Source: Cristatella mucedo
Taxonomy: Eukaryota; Bryozoa; Phylactolaemata; Cristatellidae
Length of the DNA stretch: 64,000 nucleotides
Direction of reading: 5' to 3'
NCBI GenBank assembly: GCA_009760855.2
Contig: WPIO01000039.1
Span: 2,021,001 to 2,085,000 of the forward strand
A program made the translations under genes and the position numbers. The first letter of the stretch is position 1, and the number at the start of each line of letters is the position of its first letter. Below are positions 12,215 to 25,446 of the stretch, piece after piece. The notes under the pieces were generated by a model. That model was not told the DNA's origin. It ran no database searches and was given only the letters and a program-made list of their open reading frames with translations.

Positions 12215-13580
12215 AAAGCTGGCGCTATCCTCAGTGACGGCATATATCTTGCGCCACTGGAATGCTCGTTCTTTGTGCAATAAGCCGCCAGTTGCTTGCA
12301 GCTTGATACTTAATGTGCTTGATATCTCAGCTATTACTGAGACACGGCTGAAGTTGTCGAACTGTTCGGATACCATCTATGCTACCCAAGAAGGTTTCAA
12401 CTATTTTCATACTTCAAGATGGCTGAAAGCTGGAAAGGTGGGTGCCCGCATCCCCCATCTCTCTATATATAGATATCTCTCTCTCTCTCTCTCTCAATTT
12501 CAAGCCGTCTTATGTTCGTGCTATACAATATTTTGAATCTCTTGTTCAATGGTCAGTTAGCGATGCGTTTCTGGTGATAATAATTTATAGACCATAAGAC
12601 AGCAATTAAAGCGTCATCTTTGACTTTTTTTGGCTTCCTCTCCTTTACCTGAACTAGAAATTGCAAGCTTCTCATTCCAGGTGAATTTAATGTCGACTTT
12701 GATAATCCATCTGATCAAATAGATTGAAAAATTATTTTGCTCTCCGAGTCTTTCTGCCTCCGTTCTGCTTACGTTCAAGCTCTCCACACTGATAAATGAC
12801 GCACTCTTCATCAAATATTCTCTCTGCGATTTTATCCAATCAATTCCCATAGCCACCCCTTTCGCCAAGCCATATTTGTGTCTCTCGTGAGAGCGTTTCT
12901 CGTTTCCACATATACAATTACCAACAAGTAAAGATACCTAATATCCATTGAAGCTGATTATGTCCACAACGGACTTGCATCCTTTGCCCTTCTGCTTGAC
13001 ACTATCGCATACCTACTGACTTGATGCAAGGCCAAAGTCCTGAATGAGTTGGCACCTTCGACTAAACGAGTGGTTCTGCCCGACCGAGACGCTCTCTGGC
13101 TGACGGCTGCCTTAAAAGAGCCGGGAACACTAAATGCAGACTTAAGATCACCGAAAGAAAATCGGGACTCACTATCAACCGCTTGAAAAAGTTTGAAGAT
13201 TATTGTAGTGGTATCTATAAATATTAGCTAAGTATGGATGCTAAGTCCAAATCTTACTGAGTAGTGGCGAGATATTCCGGTCAGCTTTACCTTTGCTCGT
13301 GTGAACATATCTTTAATATGCTCCTGCACGAGTTCTTACCTTTGCACAATTTAGGGCATGCGACTAGCCTGTACCTAGCTCCTTCTAACCGGAGACCATG
13401 AGCGTCTTGATGTTTGCCTTAGCATTCTAACATTGGCGTGGTACTCGTTTGATTTTGCATGCTCGTCTGAGTATACTACTGCGTATGTCACTAACCCTTG
13501 ATTATTGATTCTCTTCCAGTGAGTTGTAAAGCGCCCGGGTAGAGATTTAGTTCTCTCAGGGCGCTTTACAAATGGCCTAT
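12215..13580 (+). mobile_element. LINE, endonuclease region with internally deleted 3' end
   Basis: The conceptual product at about 12250-12410 (WNARSLCNK ... DISAITETRLKLS) is the N-terminal signature of an APE-type endonuclease of L2/CR1-like ORF2. Further decayed segments follow (GDFNV-like and DLILS-like blocks to about 13180) with many stops. A short CT run lies at 12478-12496. The tail at about 13508-13577 carries the AAGCGCC...GGGCGCTT hairpin shared by LINE A and SINE C. The reverse transcriptase part is missing, so the element is internally deleted or is two pieces brought together. Confidence 0.65.
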
Positions 13581-14324
13581 TTGTAATGTTTATGATAACA
13601 ATGTTGTTGCCTACATTGACGATTTCAAGTGGAAGGCCCATTTTTTGTTATAAAGACAAGTGGTTTTCGCACGATTTAATATTGGTGTCAAGTAAAGTCC
13701 CGATTGTCAGTGGCTGACTCTTCACCGAGAAGCCCATCGACTGGACGCCCATCCCCATCTTTTACTTTCAACTTTCACTTCGGTTCCTTTCACTCGTTTA
13801 TCGATCGAGTAAAATAACTCTCCATCTCTGGCGCTCATGAACTTCTACTCTGGTCTTTAAAGCTGCTATTCTAATAAACTTCTAGATTCTTATGAGACTT
13901 AAGCTTCAGTTCCCTCACACCTCTGACTTGAAATTGTCCACTGAATTACATTACGAAACGCCTCGACTATCCACAATGCAAATTGAAACTTAAAACCCAC
14001 GTCTTCACAGCAATGTTAAATGATAATGGAAATATATATTTTTATCACTCCTAAGAGAAATATAAATTTTTATAGCAAATCTATGTATCCTGCCTGGAGT
14101 TACAGCAACTGATCTAATTTTTTTGGTAAGAATAACATGCACAACTTCAACACATGCAAGCAAATAGAAGAGAATATATGCGGATGGATCAACTATTGCA
14201 AACAATAAGAGGCGTTCTTAGACTGATTTTGAATGTCGCGAAGTCAGAGGGGTCTTGTGACATTATGCGACCCAATGCGATTGACATGACATTGTGATCC
14301 ATCTTGTGAACCAAAACCTGGAGC

Positions 14325-14645
14325 TCATTCTTGACATGCGTCACAACTCTCCTGAATTGCCCACATTTGAAAAGAAACTAAAAACGCATCTATTCATCAT
14401 ACCATTTGGTGGGTCCCAGTAATTCGAACTTTATGTGCTTATGTGTGCTGACACTGTGCTTGCTGCCACTAACCACATTTTCATGCTGACCCTGTGCATG
14501 TCATCCCTAACCTTGTTATTTTCACTGTGTATTCAGCATGCTACCACTAACCATTCGATCGTGCTTCGATTGCAGCAGTTGTAAAGCGCCTAGAAAGAGG
14601 TTGAGTTCTCTGAGGGCGCTATACCAAGTGTTTTATTTTTATTAT
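14325..14645 (+). mobile_element. LINE family A, 3' fragment
   Basis: 3' UTR of family A with the AAGCGCC hairpin at about 14580-14625 and a decayed T-rich, TTA-like tail. The coding part at its left edge is short and broken. Confidence 0.82.
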
Positions 14646-14757
14646 TCACTTTTGGCAACGTTGGAGCTGAAAGCTTGATCTCCATAAAAAGGAAGGCTGG
14701 CTAGAGGTACAGAACTAGAATCCGAGGAGCGGGTAGTACGGTGAAAAGGCTGAGGGC

Positions 14758-17231
<2,474 letters not shown>

Positions 17232-17346
17232 TCTGGCCGAGGTCGGGGGGGGGGGGGGGGGCTTAAACCCGTGACATATATGAAGCGCCTGAATAAAGAT
17301 CAAGTTCTCTTAGGGCGCTATGCAAATGAATCATATGTATTTATAC
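17232..17346 (+). mobile_element. SINE family C copy with 17-G run
   Basis: 5'-truncated SINE C: CCGAGGTC, then 17 G at 17245-17261 in place of the normal B-box region, then the family tail (TATGAAGCGCC, AGAT/TTCTCT, GGGCGC, ATGCAAATGAATCATAT). The G run looks like slippage within the box. Confidence 0.7.
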
Positions 17347-17539
17347 ATAACAATGCCTCAAGTGACCTTATCCTGAAATTAATCTCCCAGTCAAAGAAGA
17401 TACTGGTCATCTATACCCTATTCCCACTATCTTACTTTTACGACGGATAGATCTGCTGCAGCTATGCACAACTAACATAATAAATATGTCCTCGGCCTTA
17501 GGTCATATCCCTGCATAAAAAATAAAATACTGCTATTGG

Positions 17540-18645
17540 ACCACTAATTAAGAATGCAACACTGGACCTAAAAAACTTGAGCAGCTTCCGTCCAGTTTTC
17601 CTTCGACCGTTCCTAAAAAAGACACAGGAACAATTTGCGAAAATCTAGCTGGACTCTTGTAGTACAACCTCTAACCAAACAAGTAAGTTCCAGTCTGGAT
17701 TTAGAACTAATCACTCCGCAGATTTAGAATTGCTTAGGGTGTATAACGACATTCTCAGGAATGCAGACTTGAGTAAAGTCTCTCTGCTTGTTTTTTTATC
17801 TTTAGGCAGAGTCTGATACAATTGATCACAAAGTCGTTCTTGAGCACCTTTCAATTCGCCTAGGCATCACGGGCACTGCACTACAATGGTTCAGATGCTA
17901 TCGCAGTGGGAGACTACAGAGTATTGATGCGAGCGGACAAAGATAATTCGAAAAACCACTGAAGTAGGGGGTACCTCAGAGCTATGTTCTCAGTCCGCTT
18001 CTTTTCACATTTTGTAAGCGCCCTCTTGCCGATGTGATAGCCAAGCACAATCCAAGTTTTCACTTCTATGCCGATGACACTTAGTTGTACCCGTGCCTTG
18101 ATATCTCCCAGCCCTCTAAGGACTCGAATTTTCTATACGCACTGGCTGCATGTATCGCTGATAGCCTCACGAAGGGCAGCAAACTTTCTCATATTAAATG
18201 AACTTAAACCAAATTACTAGCTATGAGAAAACCAAGTGTGAACCAGAAACTGGAAAGATCATCGGTCAAAATTGGCTCTGCCAGCATATCTCCTGCTAAT
18301 TCCACACGTAATCTTTGTATTCTGTTCCAAAGTGACCTTTCACTAGAAGAATACTTCAGCTCCGAAGAAAAGTCTGCCCACATCCAGCTATATAACATTG
18401 CTAAAATTAGGTCTAGCGTAGACAGGGAGACCACATCCGAATTGGTTCGTGCATTTTTAATATGCCGTCTGGACTTCTGTAACTTACTAATTGCTGGTCA
18501 ATCGGCGTGTGCAATCAGGTGCTTAAAGTTTTGTAAAACTCTGTAGCTAAGCTTGTCTGTCTTGAACGTCGCAGTTGTCATGTCACATCACTACTAGCAT
18601 CAGCACCAGCTCCCAATCCAGCAGCGTATCAACATCAAGGCTCAT
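17540..18645 (+). mobile_element. LINE family A, reverse transcriptase fragment (copy 1 of a stack)
   Basis: The conceptual reading shows reverse transcriptase blocks in order: a finger-like FRP segment near 17590, an A-block (SDTIDHKVVLEHL) near 17815, TALQWFRCY, GVPQ-like and FYADDT, the catalytic motif, at about 18060-18080. The RT-distal part (SVDRETTSELVRAFLICRLDFCN) follows at 18220-18546. Several stops and frame changes make it dead. It ends within the coding region at about 18645, where the next copy begins. Confidence 0.82.
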
Positions 18646-19931
18646 CTCGAATGGGCACTGGCTCTGCATTGCAATGGTTAAGATCCTATCTCACTGGAAG
18701 ACTCCAAAGTATTGATGCGAATGATCAAAGATCATCCAAAGTACCTCTGAAATATGTGGTACCCCAGGGCTCCGTGTCTGGTACGATTTATTTCATGTTT
18801 ATAATCTCCCTCTTGCCGATGTGATTGCCGAGCACAATCTATGCTTTCACTTCAATGCGGATGACACTCAGTTGTAAGTTTGCTTTGGTCCCTCCCAGCC
18901 CTCCAGCACGTCGAATTCTCTCAACTCCCTTGCCGCATGTATTAATGACATCCACACATGGATGGCAGCATATTTTCTTAAATTGAATGAAGATAAAATA
19001 AGTTACTAATGATGGGCAAACCAAGTGTGATTCAGAAATTAGAAAGGCTAACGCTCAAAATTGGCTCTGCCAGCATATCTCCTCTTGAATATGCACGAAA
19101 TCTAAGTGTCATGTTCCAAAGTGACCTTTCGTTAGACGAACAAATCAGCTCCAAAATAAAGTCTGCCTACTTTCAGCTGCATAACATTGCTACAATTTGG
19201 GCTTCTTAGATAGGGATAAAACATCCAAGTTGGTCCATGCATTTGTGACATGCCGTCTTGACTTCTGTAACTCACAGCATGCTGGCCTACAGGCATGTGC
19301 TATCAGGCGTTTACAGCTGGTGCTAAACTCCGCAGCTTGGCTTGTCTGTCGTGAGCGTCGCAGTTGCCAAATCTCGTCGACCTGCACTGGGTAACAGCCA
19401 AGCAACGCATCGATTTCAAGGTTTTGTCGCTCACTTTTAGGTTCCTTCATTCTTTGGCTTCAGTATTAACTATCATATCTATTCCCCCACCAGGCCAAGC
19501 ATCGTATAATCCACTTTTCGGAAATTAACTGTTTACCAATACCTCGTACAAACCTAAAATCCTTTGGAGACCGTGCATTTAGTTCGTATGCTCCCAAAGC
19601 CTGGAATTCACTCCCGACTTGCTTCACGACATCTCCTGACTTAACCATTTAAAAAGAAACTAAAAACGCACCTATTTATGACAGCATTTAGTGGGTCCCT
19701 GTGGTTTGTCCTTTATGTGCTTTTGCGTGCTAACACTGTTGCATGCTGCCCACTAACAACACTTGCATGCTGACCCTCTGCATGTCACCCCTAACCGTGC
19801 TATTTAGGTTGTTCGTCAAGCATGATACCACTCAACATTCGATCGTGTTTCCTTTGCAGCAAATTTAAAGGGCCTAGAAAGAGATCGAGATCTCCGAGGG
19901 GGCTTTATCAAGTGTATTATTATTATTATTA
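18646..19931 (+). mobile_element. LINE family A fragment with full 3' end (copy 2 of the stack)
   Basis: Restarts in the reverse transcriptase at the TALQWL segment, passes a mutated active-site block (F-N-A-D-D-T-Q-L near 18860), the LVHAFVTCRLDFCN segment (19225-19270), the AFSSYAPKAWNSLPTC region (about 19575-19625), the 3' UTR and hairpin, and ends in a (TTA)n tail at 19915-19931. It is broken by stops. Confidence 0.85.
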
Positions 19932-20560
19932 CAGCTGGTGCAAAACTCTTCTGCTAGGCTCGTCTGTCGTGAGCGTCGTAATTGCCACACCTCACCAATT
20001 TTAGCCAAACTGCACCGACTACCAGTCAAGTAACGCACGATTTTAAGGTTTCGTCACTCACTTTAAAGTCCCTTCATTTTTGGCTGAGACCTACCTATCA
20101 GATCTAACCACTTACCAGGTCAAGCATCGTACCACCCGCTTTTCGAAATTTAGCTATATACCTATATTTCGCACAAATCTTAAATTTTTTGTAGACCTTT
20201 CCTTAAGCTCGTATGCTCCTAAAGCTCGGAACTCACTCCCGAATCGCGTCTGATATCTCTTGACTTGACCACGTTTAAAAAGAAACTAAAAACGCATCAA
20301 TTTATCACAGCATTTATTGGTTCGAGGTGATTCGACCTTAATGTGCTTATGCATGCTGACACTGTGCATGCCACTACTAACCACCATGCTTGCATGTTGA
20401 CTATGTGCATGTCATCCCTAACCATGTCATTTTGTGGTTTATTGAGCATCCTACCACTAACCATGAGATCGTGCTTCCTTTTCAGCTCATGTGAAGTGCC
20501 TAGAAAGAAATTCGGCTCCTTGAGGGCACTTTTTCAGATGTATTGCTATTATTCTTATTA
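19932..20560 (+). mobile_element. LINE family A fragment (copy 3 of the stack)
   Basis: Begins directly at the end of the previous (TTA)n tail, in the ORF2 segment LQLVQN.SARLVCRERR (decayed). It runs to its own hairpin and a (TTA/TTC)n tail at about 20540-20560. Confidence 0.82.
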
Positions 20561-21079
20561 AGGTTCCGTCACTTACTTTTAGGTCCCTACATTCTCTGCC
20601 TCCAGCCTACCAATCACAAATGCCCCCAAACAGGCCATACACCATACCAATTGCTGTGTTGACTCAAACATTTTAACTCTGCCTCGTACGAACATAAAAA
20701 CCTCTGCAGACCGTGCCTTTAGTTCATATGCTCCTAATGCCTGGAACTCAATACCGACCGAGTTCACGACATCCTCTGACATGGTGACTTTAAAAAAGAA
20801 GCTTAAAACGCACCTCTTTATTCCAGCATTAATTGTTTTATTGGGTTCTTATGATTCGTCGTCTGTGTACTTATGCATGCTGAAATTGTGCCGGCTGCTA
20901 GTAACCATATTTAGGTGTTCACACAGTACATGCCTTATCTTACAATGTCATGCTTGATGAAATCTGAATGTTACCGATACTCATTTGGTCATATTTTCTG
21001 ATCAGCATTTGTTAAGTGCGCAGTGAGAGATTCAGTTCTCCGAGGGTGCTATGCAAATGTATTGTTATTATTATTATTA
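20561..21079 (+). mobile_element. LINE family A fragment (copy 4 of the stack)
   Basis: Begins at the tail of the previous copy (AGGTTCCGTCACTTACTTTT, matching an inner ORF2 position), continues through a decayed ORF2 C-terminus and 3' UTR, and ends at a (TTA)n tail at about 21060-21079. Confidence 0.8.
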
Positions 21080-21437
21080 AAGTATGCCGAATCTTTCGCT
21101 TTGTTAATTTTAAAGCCGAAGCTGCCAATCAAGGGATACCAAATCACTTAGCTTAGCAAATTAGCCGTCAGCAATATCGCTTTATTTTATTCACCACGCA
21201 GTATCTATTTTTGAAATCAGGAATGTCTCATCCTTAGAAATACTGTATAGCATACTTGATTTTTTCATGCCGGATAACTGTATGCATGGCTTGTGAACGG
21301 AAGAGCGACAGGTTGGTAATCCGTACCACATCTCGGCAGTACTGTTTGAAATGACAGCACCCTCATGGTTATCAAAGAGTGATACTATTTTGAATAATCA
21401 TCGTTGCTATAAGGCTTTCCAGGATTCAAATTAACGT

Positions 21438-21822
21438 GCAATGTAACGTAATGCATACTCGTCTGTAGCTCCACAAAGCCACAAAACTATGCGGATGCTA
21501 CACTGGACAGTTTTGTATAGCGAACTCGCAGACCAAGCGGCTTTCGGTAAGCATTCGGTAGCCAACAGACTTCATCTCATGCAACAAAGTGAATACGAGA
21601 AGCATAGCTGAGTCAGGAGACCAGCTGAGGTAGAGATTAGCATGGAAGTAACAGCTACGGATGGCTGGAAAAGATACGCCGCAGTCGGTAGCAGGAGAGT
21701 AATTATCGTTGCATAAGAATTTTTGAAATGAGCACTTTAGTCTAGGACCTGCAAAACAAAAGCTTCTGTCGCCAATGCTCTTTAAGCTGAGTAATGTAAC
21801 AGCTAATTTATTGTCCGTACAG
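21438..21822 (-). mobile_element. LINE family B, 3' fragment
   Basis: Reverse-oriented family B end: decayed ACATT tail near 21440, hairpin, 3' UTR, then the ORF2 C-terminus up to 21822. It lies inside the region duplicated between GPCR2 and GPCR3 and is absent from the GPCR3 copy. Confidence 0.8.
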
Positions 21823-21904
21823 GACCCGTAGGCACGAGGAGGCTGAAACTAGTGCAGCAGTTCAGCTGAGTATCTGTGATCCAGCTAGGTATCAGCTCGG
21901 TATC

Positions 21905-22065
21905 CGTTCTGGTGAGCCGTGATGGCACACTAGGTTGGGCGGTTGCTCTTCACGACCATCGGTCCCGAGGTCGTGGGTTCAAATCCTGCGGTGGCCATTG
22001 CAAGTGGTCGTAATAGCCTCTAAGGCTCTTCTTCCGCTAGAAAAGGCTGTAAAATTAGCTGTTAT
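21905..22065 (+). mobile_element. SINE family D, uninterrupted copy
   Basis: Holds the head GTGAGCCGTGATGGCACACT and a perfect B box, GGTTCAAATCC at 21976-21986. It then matches the copy at 10736-10885 (GTGGTCGTAATAGCCTCTAAGGCTCTTCT and so on). It serves as the empty site for the LINE B insertion at 10390-10735. Confidence 0.75.
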
Positions 22066-22069
22066 GTCC

Positions 22070-22330
22070 ATCGATCAAACCGGTAGCCATCCAAACTCTT
22101 TCTGCAAAGGAGACACGAGGTCAAACCACCTTGCAGCCGCATTTATCGCTAGCTGCAGTGGCTCTGTGGCTTTTTTCGGAAGCCTAGCCAAATTAGAATT
22201 ACAGTAATTTAGCCAAGACAGAACTAAGGAGCTAATTAAATTTTGCAAGCCACTGTAGAAGACAGTTCCTAATCTTTCATCTGGATCAAACGTTATGGCT
22301 AGCAGTGGAAACAATCTCCTTAACGATATG
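22070..22330 (-). mobile_element. CR1/L2-type LINE reverse-transcriptase-distal fragment
   Basis: The minus-strand frame reads SLVLSWLNYCNSNLARLPKK followed by ATEPLQLAINAAARW, the well-known block C-terminal to the reverse transcriptase domain in CR1/L2-like elements. The sequence differs from family A and B versions, so it is a third LINE family. The frame is open but short, with no tail seen. Confidence 0.78.
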
Positions 22331-22334
22331 CATG

Positions 22335-22843
22335 AACAACGATCTTCTAGCCAGCAAGAAGCGTCACGTCAGTGGACAGCACAAGGCGTATAAGATGCAG
22401 CTGTCTTCATGCTTTCTTAATGAACTTGCTTATTAACGAGGAATAGATTCCATACTGCAACTCAGTACCATCTTCAGCGACATAAAGCCTACATTTTTAT
22501 TTACTGCTGCTCACAGCCCAAGCAGAAAGCCCAAATCAGATTGGAAAAGATCCCGATAAGTTGAGATCTACTGGAATGGCAGCTGCATGATTCGTTGGTA
22601 GCCAACCATCTTGATTCAAGGAGGCACCAATCAGCTTGCTAAAACCCGTCTACGTCATCCGAGGAGTTATGCCTCGGGTCTGTGCCCAAACCATTCGCCA
22701 AGAACCTAATGCTGAGACTCTGGCTTGTCTCTAACGTACATGAGCTTGGTGGCCGTCTCGAAAGTCAAATCAAGTCGTGAAATCGAGACAGTACTGGCGT
22801 AAAAAACAAGGTGAGACTTGAATTTCTGCTACCTGTCGATAGG
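22335..22843 (+). promoter_or_regulatory. GPCR2 upstream region, conserved with GPCR3
   Basis: About 500 bp closely similar to 36903-37424 upstream of GPCR3 and partly to 36240-36390 upstream of the pseudogene. The best conserved block has an inverted CCAAT-type box (CCAATCA, 22627-22633) and a CRE/ATF-like TACGTCA (22651-22657), followed by GAGTTATGCCTCGGGTCTGTG. The promoter role is inferred from position and conservation between paralogues; no TATA box or start site is identified. A donor-like AAG/GTGAGA at 22808-22815 is conserved in GPCR3 as well and could mark a 5' UTR exon. Confidence 0.5.
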
Positions 22844-23585
22844 ATGATGGAAACACATTTCGTTCAATGTTTACCAAACGGAACCGTCGACAGCAGCCAG
22901 AAAAAACTGGATGCATTTCTCAAGTGCTACGGAACGACCACCGCGACAGCGTACCTGATTACGCTCGCCATTCTCAGCATGGTTGGCACAACAGGCAACA
23001 GTGTGGCTCTTAGCGTCTTCTGCTCGAGATTGGCGAAGCCGACTCAGCTCACGTTTAGGAATCACTACAACTTGTTCACCTTGGCGCTGGCAGTGTCCGA
23101 TCTAATCGTGTGCGCCGTGCGGATGCCATACGAAGTGCTCCTCGTGATGAGGCTCGTCACCAGCGAGGCTCTGTGCAAGGCTACGGGCTTCATATCCCAT
23201 GCAGTCGTCGTATTTGCGACACTAATTCATATCGGCCTATGTGTGGAGCGTTACTACGCTGTCTGTAAGCCGCTGAGTCCGTTCTCAGTTTCCCAAGTGC
23301 GATACATTATTGGTGCCATCGCTTTGGTTTCGAGCGTCCTCTCTATACCATCATTCTTCGCCTTCACAACGTTGTCCGATTCAATGGATTGGGAAGTAGG
23401 CTGTCACTATGAACGCCACAGACCTTTGGGTGCAAATTACAACGTAGCATTGAGCACCTTAATGATTCTCACGGTTGTGGCCGTGATGTCTGTATATAGC
23501 GTTATTTTTCGAGAAATTGTAAGGAGGTTAGCTACGACCAAGAAATCCATGTCCACCGACAGGGAAAATACTGGCGCTACAAACG
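22844..23585 (+). CDS. GPCR2 exon 1: class A GPCR, N-terminus to TM5
   Basis: First coding exon of a rhodopsin-like receptor. I start at the first in-frame ATG (22844); a second ATG follows at once at 22847, and the open frame upstream begins only with GTG. Numbering from 22847: an N-glycosylation site NGT at 11-13; TM1 at about 33-58 with GN at 50-51; TM2 with LAVSD (Asp84-85 region); CVERYYAV (the DRY-type motif) near 132-139; Cys110 before TM3 and Cys186 in the second extracellular loop, the usual disulphide pair; TM4 about 153-173; TM5 about 198-222. The exon stops in the third intracellular loop at a GTGAGT donor (23586), one base into a codon. The joined protein would be about 345 residues, a normal length for the class. 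No close ligand class can be assigned by eye. It is most similar to GPCR3. Confidence 0.9.
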
Positions 23586-24621
23586 GTGAGTGAGCAACTC
23601 GCGCTGGCAAAATCTGATGACGAAGCGTTGAACGACAAGCACCCCTACATCCTCAGTAAGGATTCATCTCTTTTCCTAATAAGCCGCTTAGCAATTCCTG
23701 GAAGGGAAGTGCCTGAACTTAGCCTCTCCTGCAGCCATGGGCAACGCCACCCCTAGGCTGGCACAAGGATATGCAGAACCTAAAGCACATGGTGACCTCT
23801 TTAAATTGGAAGCTTGTTAAATTTTAACAAATTTCGTGATCTACTTACATCTCATCCCCGAGGATTAGAGAGTGTAATTGAAAGCATTTGTTTTTCAGTC
23901 TTTACTTGACTTACAAAGACGTCCATTTCCGAAACGGGCGCACTTTCCCCATTAACGTATGCGAGTCCGTATAAGTCACGCTCAAAGCAATCTCCGTGAA
24001 AGTATTTACTGCGAGATGATTAGAAAGGCCAGTATACACCTCTTGCGTCTACAAGGCAAAAATAAACACTGCAATTAATCGGAGACAGCTAAGTATTGGG
24101 CGGACACAATAGCAATAGCATCATGGAAACTCTGGTCATCATCAAGCCAAGGCTGGTCAAAGCCCTAAAAAACCAAGTATCCACAGCCATCTACGGCTGC
24201 TTGGAGGTGCTGTCGCTTGCCGTTTCGAAAAATTCCTCCAAAAAACAAAACAAGTCACACAAGTAATAAGAACCTGTCGACTAGGTTGCAGTAGCAGTCC
24301 AATTCGTGATCGCACGAGCAACCACGAATCAGAATTAATGCAAGGCTCTCGCGAAGGCTCTTCAGCTGTCTTAGTCGCTTGGATTAAAGTGACGATGCGA
24401 CGTCTAGGAATTTGTTTTTACTCATCGATTATTTACTTTATCTACGTGCAATGGTTTCATCGGGCTGAGTTTCTGAAAAAAAAGTAATTAACATAAAGAT
24501 TACCAGTGGCAGTATCTTTAATGAGACAAAAGGCAAAAGTTTGTCAGTCAGGGTTTTATATATTTCATATACCAATTAAATTATATAGAGATAAATGTTC
24601 AATTCCTTAGCGACGACGACA

Positions 24622-24652
<31 letters not shown>

Positions 24653-25307
24653 TTCTTACGTCCGATTGTCACAAATTATCCTGTCTCTCTGTCGCTATAC
24701 AAAAGAACTCAAACTTCTTATCGGAGAGATGCAGTGAAATTTTGGTCGTAGTCCTGCAGTCACAATACAATGCAGAACGTACAGGATCTGTGGCTTTGGC
24801 TCTTTAACCGTCTCGGCAGATTTGAAGTGAATACACTGGCTTGTATTCGCAGTGAAGCAATAATTTTTCCTGCGGCATAGTTTGACCGTGCCTTAGCCTC
24901 TTTCAACGTTCAAATTAAACTTATTTTGGCACCTGTTACAATGCGGTCTTGAGCTGCTGCGATCGATGCCAAATACTTTCTTAACCGTTCGTTGAATGCT
25001 GCTTGGCTTCTTGCTGTTATTTGCTGCATAGGTAGATGGCTCTTTGCAACCTATTGCCCACCGCAAGGTGCTTTGCACCGGAAGGCGCTTTGGATAAACG
25101 CTGCGAACAAATCTTGCACTGAATCGCAGCCCCTAGGTCTTAGTGAAGTAAAGGACTAGCACTTCGAGACCCAGGCCTTGAGCATGAGTCCGGCAGCAAG
25201 CAATTGATTCTTGAAGCGGAATTATTAGCCACCGCGGCTCTTCCGCCATTATTTAAACGAGGCTGCTTCGCCAGGAGAGCCTTAATATACTTTAAATATA
25301 TAAATAT

Positions 25308-25446
25308 AATTAATTTATATAGCGCCGTAAGAGAACTTAATCTCTATTCAGGCGCTTCACATATGCCTCGGGGCTCGAGCCCACGACATCAGTCAGACCT
25401 TGGTCGGGGCGAGCACCTTAACCGCTAGACCAAACCAGCTCGGCGA
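25308..25446 (-). mobile_element. SINE family C, near-complete copy
   Basis: On the minus strand: tRNA-like head with A-box-like GGTCTAGCGGTTAAGGTGCT, a B-box-like GGGCTCGAGCC, then the tail GTGAAGCGCCTGAATAGAGA, TTAAGTTCTCTTACGGCGC and TATATAAATTAATTATA. One of the best-preserved copies. Confidence 0.85.

Noticed and set aside
18223-18546. 107-codon frame as an independent gene
   Set aside because: It is an inner part of a LINE A ORF2, repeated at 19009-19209 and on the minus strand at 28345-29312.
22811-22813. GTG as the start codon of GPCR2 (also 37389 and 59779)
   Set aside because: Nuclear genes of animals rarely start at GTG; in-frame ATG codons follow soon and give N-termini with matching glycosylation sites.
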